From NCBI GenBank assembly GCA_017645305.1, contig JAGCPD010000071.1, positions 62,001 through 126,000 of the forward strand: 64,000 nucleotides of DNA, given 5' to 3'. Each line of letters starts with the position of its first letter. The stretch's first letter is position 1. Below are positions 35,134 through 42,472 of this stretch, in pieces. Source of the DNA: Bacteroidaceae bacterium. Lineage in GTDB: Bacteria > Bacteroidota > Bacteroidia > Bacteroidales > Bacteroidaceae. A program made the position numbers and the translations under genes. The notes below the pieces were generated by a model that had not been told where the DNA came from, did no database searches, and saw only the letters and a program-made list of their open reading frames with translations.

Positions 35134-38043
35134 TTAAAGATATGACAAGTAAAGATAATTGGTTTGGGCCGGGTATTCGGCAGCAAGGGTGTCAATCTGG
35201 TTGACAACGGGCACAATGCCCAGCTCCTTACGCCACTTGCGAACTACAAGTCCCGCTTTCTCCATGTTCATGCCGGCACCGAGACCGAGAGCACGGGCTA
35301 TCTGGAAGTCAGAGAAGCCATAGACCTTTGCTTTATGCAACAGATGAGCAAAATCGGGTTCTTCAATAGCTTCAAGCAACTCAGAATAATCAGCATACTC
35401 ATAGTAATCTGATAACCAGGAGTATTCACGCAGACGTTCGTTAATGCTTATGATGTGCTCGAGTTTGTCGAGGAACCAGCGGTCTATCTTTGTCCATTCG
35501 TGAATCTGTTTCACAGAGTAGCCCATCAGCATAGCCTTTGCCAGGACAAAGATGCGCATGTCTGTGGCGTGCTGCAAAGCCCCCTCCAGCTCCCCCAAGG
35601 GAGAGAGAATAGGATTGGTCGTCCCCCCCTGGGGGGATAAGAGGGGGGCTACTTTGTTGTCCACGAAGCCATGCATGCCTTGTCCTATCATGCGGAGGCC
35701 CTTCTGTATGGCCTCCTCGAAGGTGCGGCCTATCGCCATCACCTCGCCCACGCTCTTCATGCTTGAGCCAAGTTGGTGGCTCACGCCGTGGAACTTCGAA
35801 AGGTCCCAACGCGGAATCTTACAGACCACGTAGTCAAGGGCAGGCTCGAAGAAGGCGCTGGTGGTCTTGGTGACGGAGTTCTTCAGTTCGAAGAGACCGT
35901 AGCCCAGTCCGAGCTTGGCAGCGACGAAAGCCAAAGGATAGCCTGTTGCCTTCGATGCCAGAGCCGAGGAGCGCGACAGACGGGCATTGACCTCAATCAC
36001 GCGGTAATCCTCGCTGTTGGGGTCGAGGGCGTATTGTACGTTACACTCGCCAACGATGCCGATGTGGCGAATAATCTTTATGGCGAGGGCGCGCAGCTTG
36101 TGATATTCGCTATTGGTAAGAGTCTGCGAGGGGGCGACGACGATGCTCTCGCCGGTATGGATGCCGAGCGGGTCGAAGTTCTCCATGTTGCAGACCGTTA
36201 TGCAGTTGTCGTAGCGGTCGCGCACCACTTCGTACTCTATTTCCTTCCAACCTTTCAGAGACTTCTCTACCAAGACTTGCGGCGAGAATGAGAAGGCTTC
36301 CTCGGCCTGAGCAAGCAACTCCTCGTCGTTGTCGCAGAAGCCGGAACCTAAGCCTCCAAGGGCGTAGGCTGCACGAAGTATCACGGGGAAGCCCAATTCA
36401 TGGGCTGCCTTTTGCACTTCCTCGATTGTATTGCAAGCCTCACTCTTGATGGTCTTCACACCAATCTCGTCAAGCCGCTTGACAAACAGGTCGCGGTCTT
36501 CCGTATCAATAATGGCTTGGACTGGAGTGCCAAGAACCTTGACACCGTATTTCTCGAAGACACCCTTCCTATAAAGCTCTACGCCGCAGTTCAGGGCTGT
36601 CTGTCCGCCAAAACTCAACAATATCCCATCTGGTCTTTCCTTTTCGATGACACGCTCCACAAACTCAGGCGTCACAGGTTGAAAATAAACGGTGTCTGCC
36701 ACATCCTTCGAGGTTTGCACCGTCGCGATATTGGGATTGATGAGGACTGACTTGACGCCCTCTTCCTTCAGCGCCTTCAGCGCCTGTGCGCCACTATAGT
36801 CGAACTCGCCAGCCTGGCCAATCTTCAAGGCACCAGAGCCAAGCAAGAGAACTTTCTTGGGCTTTGTTATGGCGCAGTTTTCGAGCGGAGCGAGGCTCTC
36901 CTCATTAAGGGGGAGAGGGGAGAGGGTCTTTATAAACTCATCAAACATCCACTCTGTGTCGGTGGGACCGGAGCAGGCTTCGGGGTGGAACTGCGCCGAG
37001 AACCAAGGGTTCCGTTTGTGGCGTATGCCCTCGTTCGAGCCGTCGTTCATATTAACAAACAGCGGTTCCCAGTCAGAGGGTAGGGTAGAGGCATCGACCG
37101 CATAGCCGTGGTTCTGCGAAGTGATGTAGCACTTCGTTGTGCCCACCTGCTGCACGGGCTGGTTGTGGCTGCGGTGACCGTATTTCAGTTTGTAGGTTTT
37201 GGCTCCGGCGGCTCTTGCCAAAAGCTGGTTGCCAAGGCAGATGCCCATGAGGGGCTTAACTTCCTTGTTATTTAGGAAAGTGCGAATATGCTCTACGGTC
37301 TTGCTGCATTGTTCGGGGTCGCCGGGACCATTGGCGAGGAAAAGGCCGTCGAACTCCAGTTTGTTGAAGTCATAATCCCAAGGCACGCGGATGACCTCCA
37401 CGCCCCGACGAAGCAAGCAGCGGATGATGTTCGCCTTCACGCCACAATCCACTAAAACTACGCGTTTTAATTGATAATTGATAATGGATAATGGACAATT
37501 ATCGGGTCTATAGCTTATCACCTCCTTGCAGCTCACCTTCTCCACCCAGTTGACGGAGCCGTAGTCTTCATTCTCAGGGAGAGCGGTAGCCAATTTTTCA
37601 TTTTTCACTTTTCCCTTTTCACTTATCTCAATTCTCCCCCTCATCACACCGCTTTCGCGGAGCCTTTGGGTAAGCCTTCGGGTGTCGATGCCGGTGATGG
37701 CAGGTATGCCTTCGCGTTTAAGCCAAGCAGCGAGCGACTCCTTAGCATTCCAATGCGAGAACTTCTCACTATAGTCTGCCACGATGAAGCCTTTGACGTG
37801 GATGCGGTCGCTTTCCATGAATTTAGGTAAAGGCTCACCTCCAGTCTCAGGAACCCCATAGTTGCCTATCAAAGGATAGGTCATCACCAGTATCTGTCCT
37901 GCATAGCTTGGGTCAGTCAGGCTTTCGGGGTAGCCTGTCATAGCAGTGTTGAACACCACTTCGCCCACAGTGTCCGTTTCGGCACCGAAGGAGTGTCCGC
38001 AGAACACCGTTCCGTCATCCAATATCAGTCTTGCTTGCTTCAT
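35134..38043 (-). CDS. Fused carbamoyl-phosphate synthase CarA-CarB, lacking the CarB C-terminal half
   Basis: 969 residues. Residues 1-375 are CarA, the glutaminase subunit (catalytic Cys269 in GICLGNQLLARA; FSAQFHPEACSGP). After a short linker made from a repeat, residues 394-965 are the N-terminal half of CarB, of the type close to eukaryotic CAD (LLLGSGALKIGQAGEFDYSG, AYALGGLGSG, NARLSRSSALASKATGYP) plus the oligomerisation domain, ending DTLAAEYPAQTNYLYLSYL and stop. A full CarB continues there for about 500 residues with the second ATP-grasp and the allosteric domain; these are absent, and lolD converges from the other side. Four interspersed repeats lie in frame. The enzyme makes carbamoyl phosphate for pyrimidines and arginine; single CarB halves are reported able to work as homodimers, so activity is possible but not assured. 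Confidence 0.8.
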   Translation of the reverse strand: MKQARLILDDGTVFCGHSFGAETDTVGEVVFNTAMTGYPESLTDPSYAGQILVMTYPLIGNYGVPETGGEPLPKFMESDRIHVKGFIVADYSEKFSHWNAKESLAAWLKREGIPAITGIDTRRLTQRLRESGVMRGRIEISEKGKVKNEKLATALPENEDYGSVNWVEKVSCKEVISYRPDNCPLSIINYQLKRVVLVDCGVKANIIRCLLRRGVEVIRVPWDYDFNKLEFDGLFLANGPGDPEQCSKTVEHIRTFLNNKEVKPLMGICLGNQLLARAAGAKTYKLKYGHRSHNQPVQQVGTTKCYITSQNHGYAVDASTLPSDWEPLFVNMNDGSNEGIRHKRNPWFSAQFHPEACSGPTDTEWMFDEFIKTLSPLPLNEESLAPLENCAITKPKKVLLLGSGALKIGQAGEFDYSGAQALKALKEEGVKSVLINPNIATVQTSKDVADTVYFQPVTPEFVERVIEKERPDGILLSFGGQTALNCGVELYRKGVFEKYGVKVLGTPVQAIIDTEDRDLFVKRLDEIGVKTIKSEACNTIEEVQKAAHELGFPVILRAAYALGGLGSGFCDNDEELLAQAEEAFSFSPQVLVEKSLKGWKEIEYEVVRDRYDNCITVCNMENFDPLGIHTGESIVVAPSQTLTNSEYHKLRALAIKIIRHIGIVGECNVQYALDPNSEDYRVIEVNARLSRSSALASKATGYPLAFVAAKLGLGYGLFELKNSVTKTTSAFFEPALDYVVCKIPRWDLSKFHGVSHQLGSSMKSVGEVMAIGRTFEEAIQKGLRMIGQGMHGFVDNKVAPLLSPQGGTTNPILSPLGELEGALQHATDMRIFVLAKAMLMGYSVKQIHEWTKIDRWFLDKLEHIISINERLREYSWLSDYYEYADYSELLEAIEEPDFAHLLHKAKVYGFSDFQIARALGLGAGMNMEKAGLVVRKWRKELGIVPVVNQIDTLAAEYPAQTNYLYLSYL
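35576..35650. repeat. GC-rich palindromic element inside carB
   Basis: Ends AAAGCCCCCTCC and GAGGGGGGCT form terminal inverted repeats; the middle contains CCCCCCCTGGGGGG. It is translated in frame as residues about 798-823 (APLLSPQGG and on to LSPLGELEGA), between 'HGFVDNKV' and 'LQHATDMRIF', where CarB normally has a short link. Confidence 0.8.
36885..36925. repeat. Repeat forming the CarA-CarB linker
   Basis: CTCATTAAGGGGGAGAGGGG and flanks are translated as LSPLPLNEESLAP, exactly between the end of CarA (DEFIKT) and the start of CarB (KPKKVLLLGSG). The G-rich half resembles the palindromic family. Confidence 0.55.
37465..37503. repeat. AT-rich interspersed repeat inside carA
   Basis: Units of TTGATAATTGATAATGGATA type, translated on the minus strand as CPLSIINYQLK just before the VVLVDCGVKANI strand of the glutaminase domain. 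Confidence 0.65.
37592..37628. repeat. Second AT-rich repeat inside carA
   Basis: TTTTTCATTTTTCACTTTTC and flanks, translated as EKGKVKNEKLA in the link between the CarA N-terminal and glutaminase domains. Confidence 0.65.
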
Positions 38044-38076
38044 AGCTTTTTGTTCGCTTTTCCGTTAAATCGGTTG

Positions 38077-38108
38077 CAAAAGTACAAAAATCCACGCAAT
38101 TGCACAAA
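38077..38108 (-). promoter_or_regulatory. Promoter of carAB
   Basis: Minus strand: TTTG (38108-38105), 20 bases, TACTTTTG (38084-38077), a full consensus match. Transcription would begin near 38071, 28 bases before the ATG. Confidence 0.8.
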
Positions 38109-38237
38109 CATATTGCCATATTTCCTTGCCATCTTACGCCTTTTTGTTTTCCTGCAGGTGCTTTTAGAGGGAGGAAGAGACCCCACTCCTTTACATCGAG
38201 AGGTTTTTGGGGGTAATATAAGAAGGTCCCGAACGGG

Positions 38238-38321
38238 ATTAGTAATTTGGGTGGTAAGGGAATTAATAATTTCGGGGGGGTATGAAATTAATAATTTTGT
38301 CGGCACCCAAATTAATAATGG
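38238..38321. repeat. Four short tandem repeats of ATTAATAATTT type
   Basis: ATTAGTAATTT or ATTAATAATTT (last copy ATTAATAATGG) at 38238, 38262, 38287 and 38311, 24-25 bp apart and separated by G-rich spacers (GGGTGG, CGGGGGGG). No coding frame is convincing here. Confidence 0.7.
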
Positions 38322-38334
38322 GGTCGGGGGTGAT

Positions 38335-38456
38335 GTCGGAGCACTCGTTCTGGCTGTCCATGGCCTTGGACGGTTGTCGGAGCATTCGTTCTGGTCGTCC
38401 AACCCCTTGGACGGTCTGTCGGAGCACTCGTTCTGCTATCCATGGCCGTGGACGGT
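38335..38456. repeat. Three 41-42-bp tandem repeats with internal hairpins
   Basis: Units start with GTCGGAGCA at 38335, 38376 and 38418. Each contains CTCGTTCTG (or ATTCGTTCTG) and a hairpin of GTCCA...TTGGAC type. They fill the gap between the carAB promoter and the next gene; the function is unknown. Confidence 0.75.
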
Positions 38457-38519
38457 CCCCCTCACTCTAAACTGGTAGTATGCCCTCCTGTCTCATGACG
38501 TTAGTGATTTTTGAATCCG

Positions 38520-39020
38520 TCATTTATTCACCTTCAGCAATCTCAATTTTTTGCCCGTATATTCCCGCCATTCTCTGCCATAATAATATTGCGGTATCCA
38601 GCCCTTGGCCTTAGCTGCAGCCGCCTGCTTTCTATTCATCTTGTATTTTTCTCCAATGATGTATAGAACTCTTAAACGCGTTTCACTTGCCTTTGGCAGA
38701 CTCTTTACCAGTTTGTACATTGACTTACCCTTAATCTGATTCTTGTAGCAGGACAGATATGTCAGCGCAGTGTTCTTCGACACGTCAAGCGAAGTCAGCT
38801 TGCTGTTACCGCATGACAGTGTAGCAGCATCTTTACTCGCCCAATCCTCCAGATTATTGCGATAGACATAGTTCTTAATCTGCCTCACCGTCAGCCCCAT
38901 CAGCCGTGCCAGCTCAGCCGTCGGCATCGTGGCGTACAGCCGCCTTACAATCGGCCCGTCCACAGCCTCGCGAAACCGCCGTCCGCGTCGTCCCTTTCCG
39001 TCAGTCTTTTTTTCTTTCAT
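38520..39020 (-). CDS. HTH protein fused to a leucine-rich-repeat fragment
   Basis: 166 residues of two unlike parts. Residues 1-65 are basic with a helix-turn-helix (TAELARLMGLTVRQIKNYVY), as in homeodomain-like or transposase-type DNA-binding proteins. Residues 68-98 are a single BspA/internalin-type repeat (LSCGNSKLTSLDVSKNTALT, then YLSCYKNQIKG), normally found in secreted surface proteins. The end (AKAKGWIPQYYYGREWREYTG) matches the tail that follows such repeats in Prevotella LRR proteins. There is no signal peptide. A gene-fragment fusion is the simplest reading. No promoter is seen, and a terminator-like hairpin stands 24 bases before the ATG. Confidence 0.6.
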   Translation of the reverse strand: MKEKKTDGKGRRGRRFREAVDGPIVRRLYATMPTAELARLMGLTVRQIKNYVYRNNLEDWASKDAATLSCGNSKLTSLDVSKNTALTYLSCYKNQIKGKSMYKLVKSLPKASETRLRVLYIIGEKYKMNRKQAAAAKAKGWIPQYYYGREWREYTGKKLRLLKVNK

Positions 39021-39043
39021 TTCGTTGGTTTTTACAGGTACAT

Positions 39044-39078
39044 AAAAAAAGCAGGAACCGCGTAATTACGGTTCCTGC
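39044..39078 (-). terminator. Terminator-like hairpin upstream of the HTH-LRR gene
   Basis: GCAGGAACCG (39051-39060) and CGGTTCCTGC (39069-39078) form a perfect 10-bp stem with an 8-base loop; on the minus strand it is followed by seven T (39050-39044). It follows the 30-codon frame at 39105-39197 and precedes the next ATG, so it can act as terminator or attenuator. Confidence 0.75.
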
Positions 39079-39104
39079 CCTAAAGGTATGTAGCAATAGT
39101 CTTG

Positions 39105-39197
39105 TTATTCCTTTTTGATGTTCTCTCCGTACAGGCTGCGCTTCAATATCTGGCTATCGGGGGCAAGCAGGATGGTGATGATGGTTTTCTTGCTCAT
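39105..39197 (-). CDS. Possible 30-residue leader peptide
   Basis: ATG at 39197 gives MSKKTIITILLAPDSQILKR and ten more residues, ending at the TAA at 39105-39107. The start is basic with a short hydrophobic stretch. It is supported mainly by position: the hairpin terminator begins 26 bases after its stop and the HTH-LRR gene lies just beyond. No consensus promoter is visible upstream. It could also be chance. Confidence 0.3.
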   Translation of the reverse strand: MSKKTIITILLAPDSQILKRSLYGENIKKE

Positions 39198-39381
39198 TTC
39201 TTATTTGTTTCTTCTATTATAACGCACAAATGTGCGGTTTCATTTCATTGAAGTTAAAAATTTACGAAGAATTAACGGGTAAGGTTTCTTTGCGGCTTGC
39301 CCCGCCTACCTGTCACAGGCGGGCGGAGCGAATGAAGAAATTTACCTTAAAAGTATTCAACGTTTACTTGAAGATGTCTGG
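39198..39381. other. Intergenic region with a GC-rich hairpin
   Basis: Contains the hairpin CCCGCCT (39301-39307) with AGGCGGG (39317-39323) in otherwise AT-rich DNA; perhaps a terminator or another small interspersed palindrome. No gene is seen. Confidence 0.4.
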
Positions 39382-40515
39382 TCATGACTTAGGCTTCATG
39401 CCCTTGAAGTAGGTCTTTTTGCCGTTGATGAAGGACTTGAGTGATGGCCAGTAAAAGGGCACCCATAATGATCCTTGGGTTTGGGCCACGAGGAAGTGGT
39501 ATCCGAAATCGTCACGCTCGATATCAACAACGTAACAATCCTCCCGCTTAGTAGCTTCAAGGCTTAGAAGAATCAGGTGAGTATGTCCCTCAAAGGAGAG
39601 ACCGTAGTTGTATTGGAACCAATGATCCTGCGGGCTATTGGTGTAGTGTTGCGCCAGACTGTCGATAGTCGCCAGCAGTTGCTTCGCCAGCGATTCTTGG
39701 GAGAGTGGAACTGTATAGATTGTAGCATCCGTCACGCCAACAGGACTGTTGTCATCATTATCGAAAGTGACGTTGCCAATGCCTAAGGTAATGCCCCAAT
39801 CTGTTGTGAAGTACAAATCATCGCGAAGCGAATCTGGTTTTGACAAATATTCTGTTAAAGCTGTTGATACGGAGTCAGAATAAGCCTTGTCGTGTCGCCA
39901 GATAGCCTTTCGGGGTTTAATGCGGTGTTGCTTGAAGAGACGGTCAATGTCGGCAGTCAGATTCTCACGAGTGTAAGGCCCACCCGTAGGGGCAGGAAGA
40001 GCTACATTGTAGGCAAGGCTTGCCGTATAAGACCCTTCTTGCTTATGTGGTTGGAGACGGAAAGAGAGGTACTCGTCTGAGTTATAATACGGATGATTAT
40101 CCGCTTGGAACTTATAGATGCGTGTGGTATCCTGGCAGAGATTCATGGAATAGAGGATGGTGTCCTGCCCACCGTTGTGGTACTCATAGTGGTAGCTTTC
40201 CTGCGCCTCTTCCTGCAGGTCGTCAAGCGTGTGCCGGATGGCCTTAACCTGCTGTCTCAGTTTGCTTCTGTCTTCTTGTAGCAAACTGTCTAATGCCGGA
40301 CCATCAATGCCGCTGTACATATCTGGGCTATAATAGAGGTGAACCGCCATTCTTAGGCGTATGGGGTTGCCTTGTCCGCCAGTCTTTTCCTTTGCGAAAG
40401 GCTTTTCGCCCAGCGCTGTGAGTTGGTCGATGAGGGCTTGCATCTTGGGATTAATCTGACTCGGTGATGTTACACAGAAGAGAGCGAACATCAGGGAAAG
40501 GATTGTCTTTTTCAT
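39382..40515 (-). CDS. Secreted protein of unknown function in a sigma factor operon
   Basis: A 377-residue protein with a signal peptide (MKKTILSLMFALFCVTSPSQ). I do not recognise a family. Visible traits: an N-terminal helical region (MQALIDQLTALGEKPFAKEK, DSLLQEDRSKLRQQVKAIRH), a central part rich in Tyr/Asp and a C-terminal half with alternating strands (DLYFTTDWGITLGIGNVTFD, HLILLSLEAT, GYHFLVAQTQGSLWVPFYWP). It is the third gene after the sigma factor and its anti-sigma partner, 13 bases from the latter, so it is probably controlled by that sigma factor or takes part in the signal. Confidence 0.6.
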   Translation of the reverse strand: MKKTILSLMFALFCVTSPSQINPKMQALIDQLTALGEKPFAKEKTGGQGNPIRLRMAVHLYYSPDMYSGIDGPALDSLLQEDRSKLRQQVKAIRHTLDDLQEEAQESYHYEYHNGGQDTILYSMNLCQDTTRIYKFQADNHPYYNSDEYLSFRLQPHKQEGSYTASLAYNVALPAPTGGPYTRENLTADIDRLFKQHRIKPRKAIWRHDKAYSDSVSTALTEYLSKPDSLRDDLYFTTDWGITLGIGNVTFDNDDNSPVGVTDATIYTVPLSQESLAKQLLATIDSLAQHYTNSPQDHWFQYNYGLSFEGHTHLILLSLEATKREDCYVVDIERDDFGYHFLVAQTQGSLWVPFYWPSLKSFINGKKTYFKGMKPKS

Positions 40516-40528
40516 CTGTATTGTAAGT

Positions 40529-41278
40529 TTAGAATTGAATACTTGTTTGCTGTAAATGCTGTTGAACGTCGGCAGTCAGCCGGACTCCACGGGCGCGAAG
40601 TTCACTTACTGAAGGCATTTCCACGGAAGGCGGCTGATTCGAGACCTCTATGACATACATCACTTGGTCTGGGGCGATGTGAAGTGTCCTTATCTGTTCG
40701 CGGATTGCAGGCTCGACAGCTGCTACGAGCTGCGGGTCGTCCGTTGAGATTATCGATTGGGGGTCATCGGGGACTGGTGTTCTGGGCTTGCTGGCTATGC
40801 GTTGCGGCTTTGAAACTACAGCATCGGCCTTTCGCTTTGGAACTGTCTGCGTTTGTGGCACTGGTGTTTCTGCCTCAACCTTTTCCTTCTGCACTGGTTC
40901 TGGCGGTGTCACCTCTGCAATGACAGGCTGCTGTCCTGGCTGCTTTATCGGAGCCTCATGACTATCTGGCCAAAGTAGGAAGGCGATGAGGACGGCGGCG
41001 GCGATGCCGATGATTGCGAATGATGACTGACGAATGATGACTGAGGAATGGTGCTTGAGGAATGGTGAATCAGCTTTGTCGGCTGAGGTTGCCTGCTCAA
41101 TATCCACCTTGCCGCTGTCGAACAGGGCGAACATCTCCTTGTATTCCTGCCACTCGTCGCCCACCTCGTGGGTGCGGAAGTATTCTGCCAACAGTTGCTC
41201 CTCGTCCAAGCTGGTTTCGCCAGCCATGAACTTGCCGAGGACGCGGGCGATTTTCTGTTTGTCGTACTGTCTCATCAT
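40529..41278 (-). CDS. Putative anti-sigma factor, single membrane span
   Basis: 249 residues: a cytoplasmic N-terminus (about 1-82; 'RVLGKFMAGETSLDEEQLLAEYF', the short helical form often seen in Bacteroidetes anti-sigma proteins), one transmembrane helix (about 85-102; FAIIGIAAAVLIAFLLW), then a Pro/Lys/Val-rich periplasmic linker and a small C-terminal domain (VMYVIEVSNQPPSVEMPSVS). The start ATG overlaps the sigma factor stop by four bases (ATGA), implying translational coupling. A short repeat translated FLKHHSSVIIRQSSF lies directly before the membrane span. It is expected to hold the sigma factor at the membrane. Confidence 0.65.
   Translation of the reverse strand: MMRQYDKQKIARVLGKFMAGETSLDEEQLLAEYFRTHEVGDEWQEYKEMFALFDSGKVDIEQATSADKADSPFLKHHSSVIIRQSSFAIIGIAAAVLIAFLLWPDSHEAPIKQPGQQPVIAEVTPPEPVQKEKVEAETPVPQTQTVPKRKADAVVSKPQRIASKPRTPVPDDPQSIISTDDPQLVAAVEPAIREQIRTLHIAPDQVMYVIEVSNQPPSVEMPSVSELRARGVRLTADVQQHLQQTSIQF
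41023..41072. repeat. GAATGATGACTGA-type repeat inside the anti-sigma gene
   Basis: GAATGATGACTGACGAATGA, then GATGACTGAGGAATGGTG and GAGGAATGGTG: three or four imperfect units about 15 bp long, in frame, just before the membrane helix. Confidence 0.6.
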
Positions 41279-41769
41279 CTGTTCCTCCTTTTTAGTTTGT
41301 TCATTAGTTCGTTTCTTGCACGTGCGAGCAGCGTTGAGACCGATGTTTGCTTGATGCCCAGAATGTCTGCGATTTCGCTTAGTTCGCGATGCTCCAGTTG
41401 TCGCATCGTCAGCACGATTTTTGACGTGGTGGGCAGAAGACTAATCTGCTCGTCCATCCATTGCACCAGTTCCGCGTACTCCAGACGGTCATACATTGAG
41501 TCCTCGTCCACAACAGGCATCGTGTTGCCCACTTCCGCATGAACGTACGCCGTGCGCCATCGGTCGATGCATACATGCCTCGTCGTAATCGCTACCGAAG
41601 CCTTCATGCGAGCCATGTCGTCCATCTTCTCATGCAGGCACCACAGCTTCAGCATCACATCCTGTGCGATGTCCTCGGCATCGTCTGGCGCAAACCCATA
41701 TTTCTGGGCAGCAGAAACGGCGTTTCTCCGCATTTCGCTGGCTATATGTGTAAACTCTTCTTGTGTCAT
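41275..41769 (-). CDS. ECF-type RNA polymerase sigma factor
   Basis: 164 residues from the ATG at 41769 (MTQEEFTHIASEMRRNAVSA); an upstream in-frame start at 41808 adds thirteen unlikely residues. Region 2 is FAPDDAEDIAQDVMLKLWC with the aromatic-rich end, and region 4 is LPTTSKIVLTMRQLEHRELS followed by EIADILGIKQTSVSTLLARA, the helix-turn-helix for the -35 element. The first gene of the operon sigma, anti-sigma, secreted protein. A CAAAATTA (-7 on the minus strand) lies at 41848-41855; the sigma factor may also read its own promoter. Confidence 0.88.
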   Translation of the reverse strand: MTQEEFTHIASEMRRNAVSAAQKYGFAPDDAEDIAQDVMLKLWCLHEKMDDMARMKASVAITTRHVCIDRWRTAYVHAEVGNTMPVVDEDSMYDRLEYAELVQWMDEQISLLPTTSKIVLTMRQLEHRELSEIADILGIKQTSVSTLLARARNELMNKLKRRNR

Positions 41770-41864
41770 TCTACTTATATAACGAAGAAACACATCGAAA
41801 TTAAACAAGAAAAGCCGACTTTTTTAAAAATCGTGTCATTTTTCTCGCAAAATTACAAAACGGC

Positions 41865-41929
41865 ACAAAAAAGCCCCCGGCAAAGCCCGGGAATCGGGTG
41901 CCGAGGGCGTAAATATGAAACTAGTTTCA
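41865..41929 (-). terminator. Repeated terminator cassette, copy 1
   Basis: Stem GCCCCCGGCA (41873-41882) with TGCCGAGGGC (41899-41908), a C-rich inner hairpin, and on the minus strand a T6 run (41872-41867). Directly beside it is the perfect palindrome TGAAACTAGTTTCA (41916-41929). It ends the 41955-42461 gene. The same cassette recurs at 43684-43741 and, partly, at 52081-52121. Confidence 0.8.
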
Positions 41930-41954
41930 GAGTTTTTCGGAAAAGATGTGAGAA

Positions 41955-42461
41955 TTACTTCTTGGTTGCGATAAGAATAATTTGCTTGGGGACTGTCTTG
42001 TAGATCTTCATATATTCTTTAGAAATTTTCTGGAAATTCTTGTCTTGAGCGTTTTTGATAACTGTCACGGATTCTATGTTAGATGATGACAGCGGTTGGA
42101 TTTCTGTATATGGGACAATTTTACCATCCAGCACAAAAGCAATCTCATCAGCTTTTACATGAATAATATCTGCAGAAACTCCTGTATTATCAGAATCGCT
42201 GGACTTTACTGTTCTGGATGCTGAGAGGACCTTCACGCTCTTCACTTCCTTGCCGCCTGTTAGCTCTGAGGTAATAATAGAGTGAAGGTTGTGTGCATGG
42301 TCAATGGAATAGTTGACGATAGTCTTGCCAACTAACTGTGTTCCATCGAAATTCTCGATTTGCTTGCCGTCAATCACATAGATTGCCTTTCTCGTTTCCT
42401 GTGCAGCCATAGTTGCAACAGTGAGTACTGCTACAAGCAGCAATAAAATGTTTTTTTTCAT
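41955..42461 (-). CDS. Secreted protein with TonB-plug-like motifs
   Basis: 168 residues with a signal peptide (MKKNILLLLVAVLTVATMAA, then QE). Two halves repeat a pattern: 'AIYVIDGKQIENFDGTQLVG' and 'AFVLDGKIVPYTEIQPLSSSNIESVTVIK'. The second resembles the plug region of TonB-dependent receptors ('ivDGxx...l.dI.sieVlKd'), but no barrel follows. It is the last gene of the second sigma/anti-sigma cassette, 11 bases from the anti-sigma gene, and is closed by a terminator. Such small plug-like proteins could act as signal-passing partners in the periplasm; that is inference. Confidence 0.6.
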   Translation of the reverse strand: MKKNILLLLVAVLTVATMAAQETRKAIYVIDGKQIENFDGTQLVGKTIVNYSIDHAHNLHSIITSELTGGKEVKSVKVLSASRTVKSSDSDNTGVSADIIHVKADEIAFVLDGKIVPYTEIQPLSSSNIESVTVIKNAQDKNFQKISKEYMKIYKTVPKQIILIATKK

Positions 42462-42472
42462 CTTGAATAAAT

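Noticed and set aside
38335..38456. CRISPR-like array
   Set aside because: Only three units, with no unique spacers between them and no cas genes in the window; they are plain tandem repeats. The same holds for 55114-55196.
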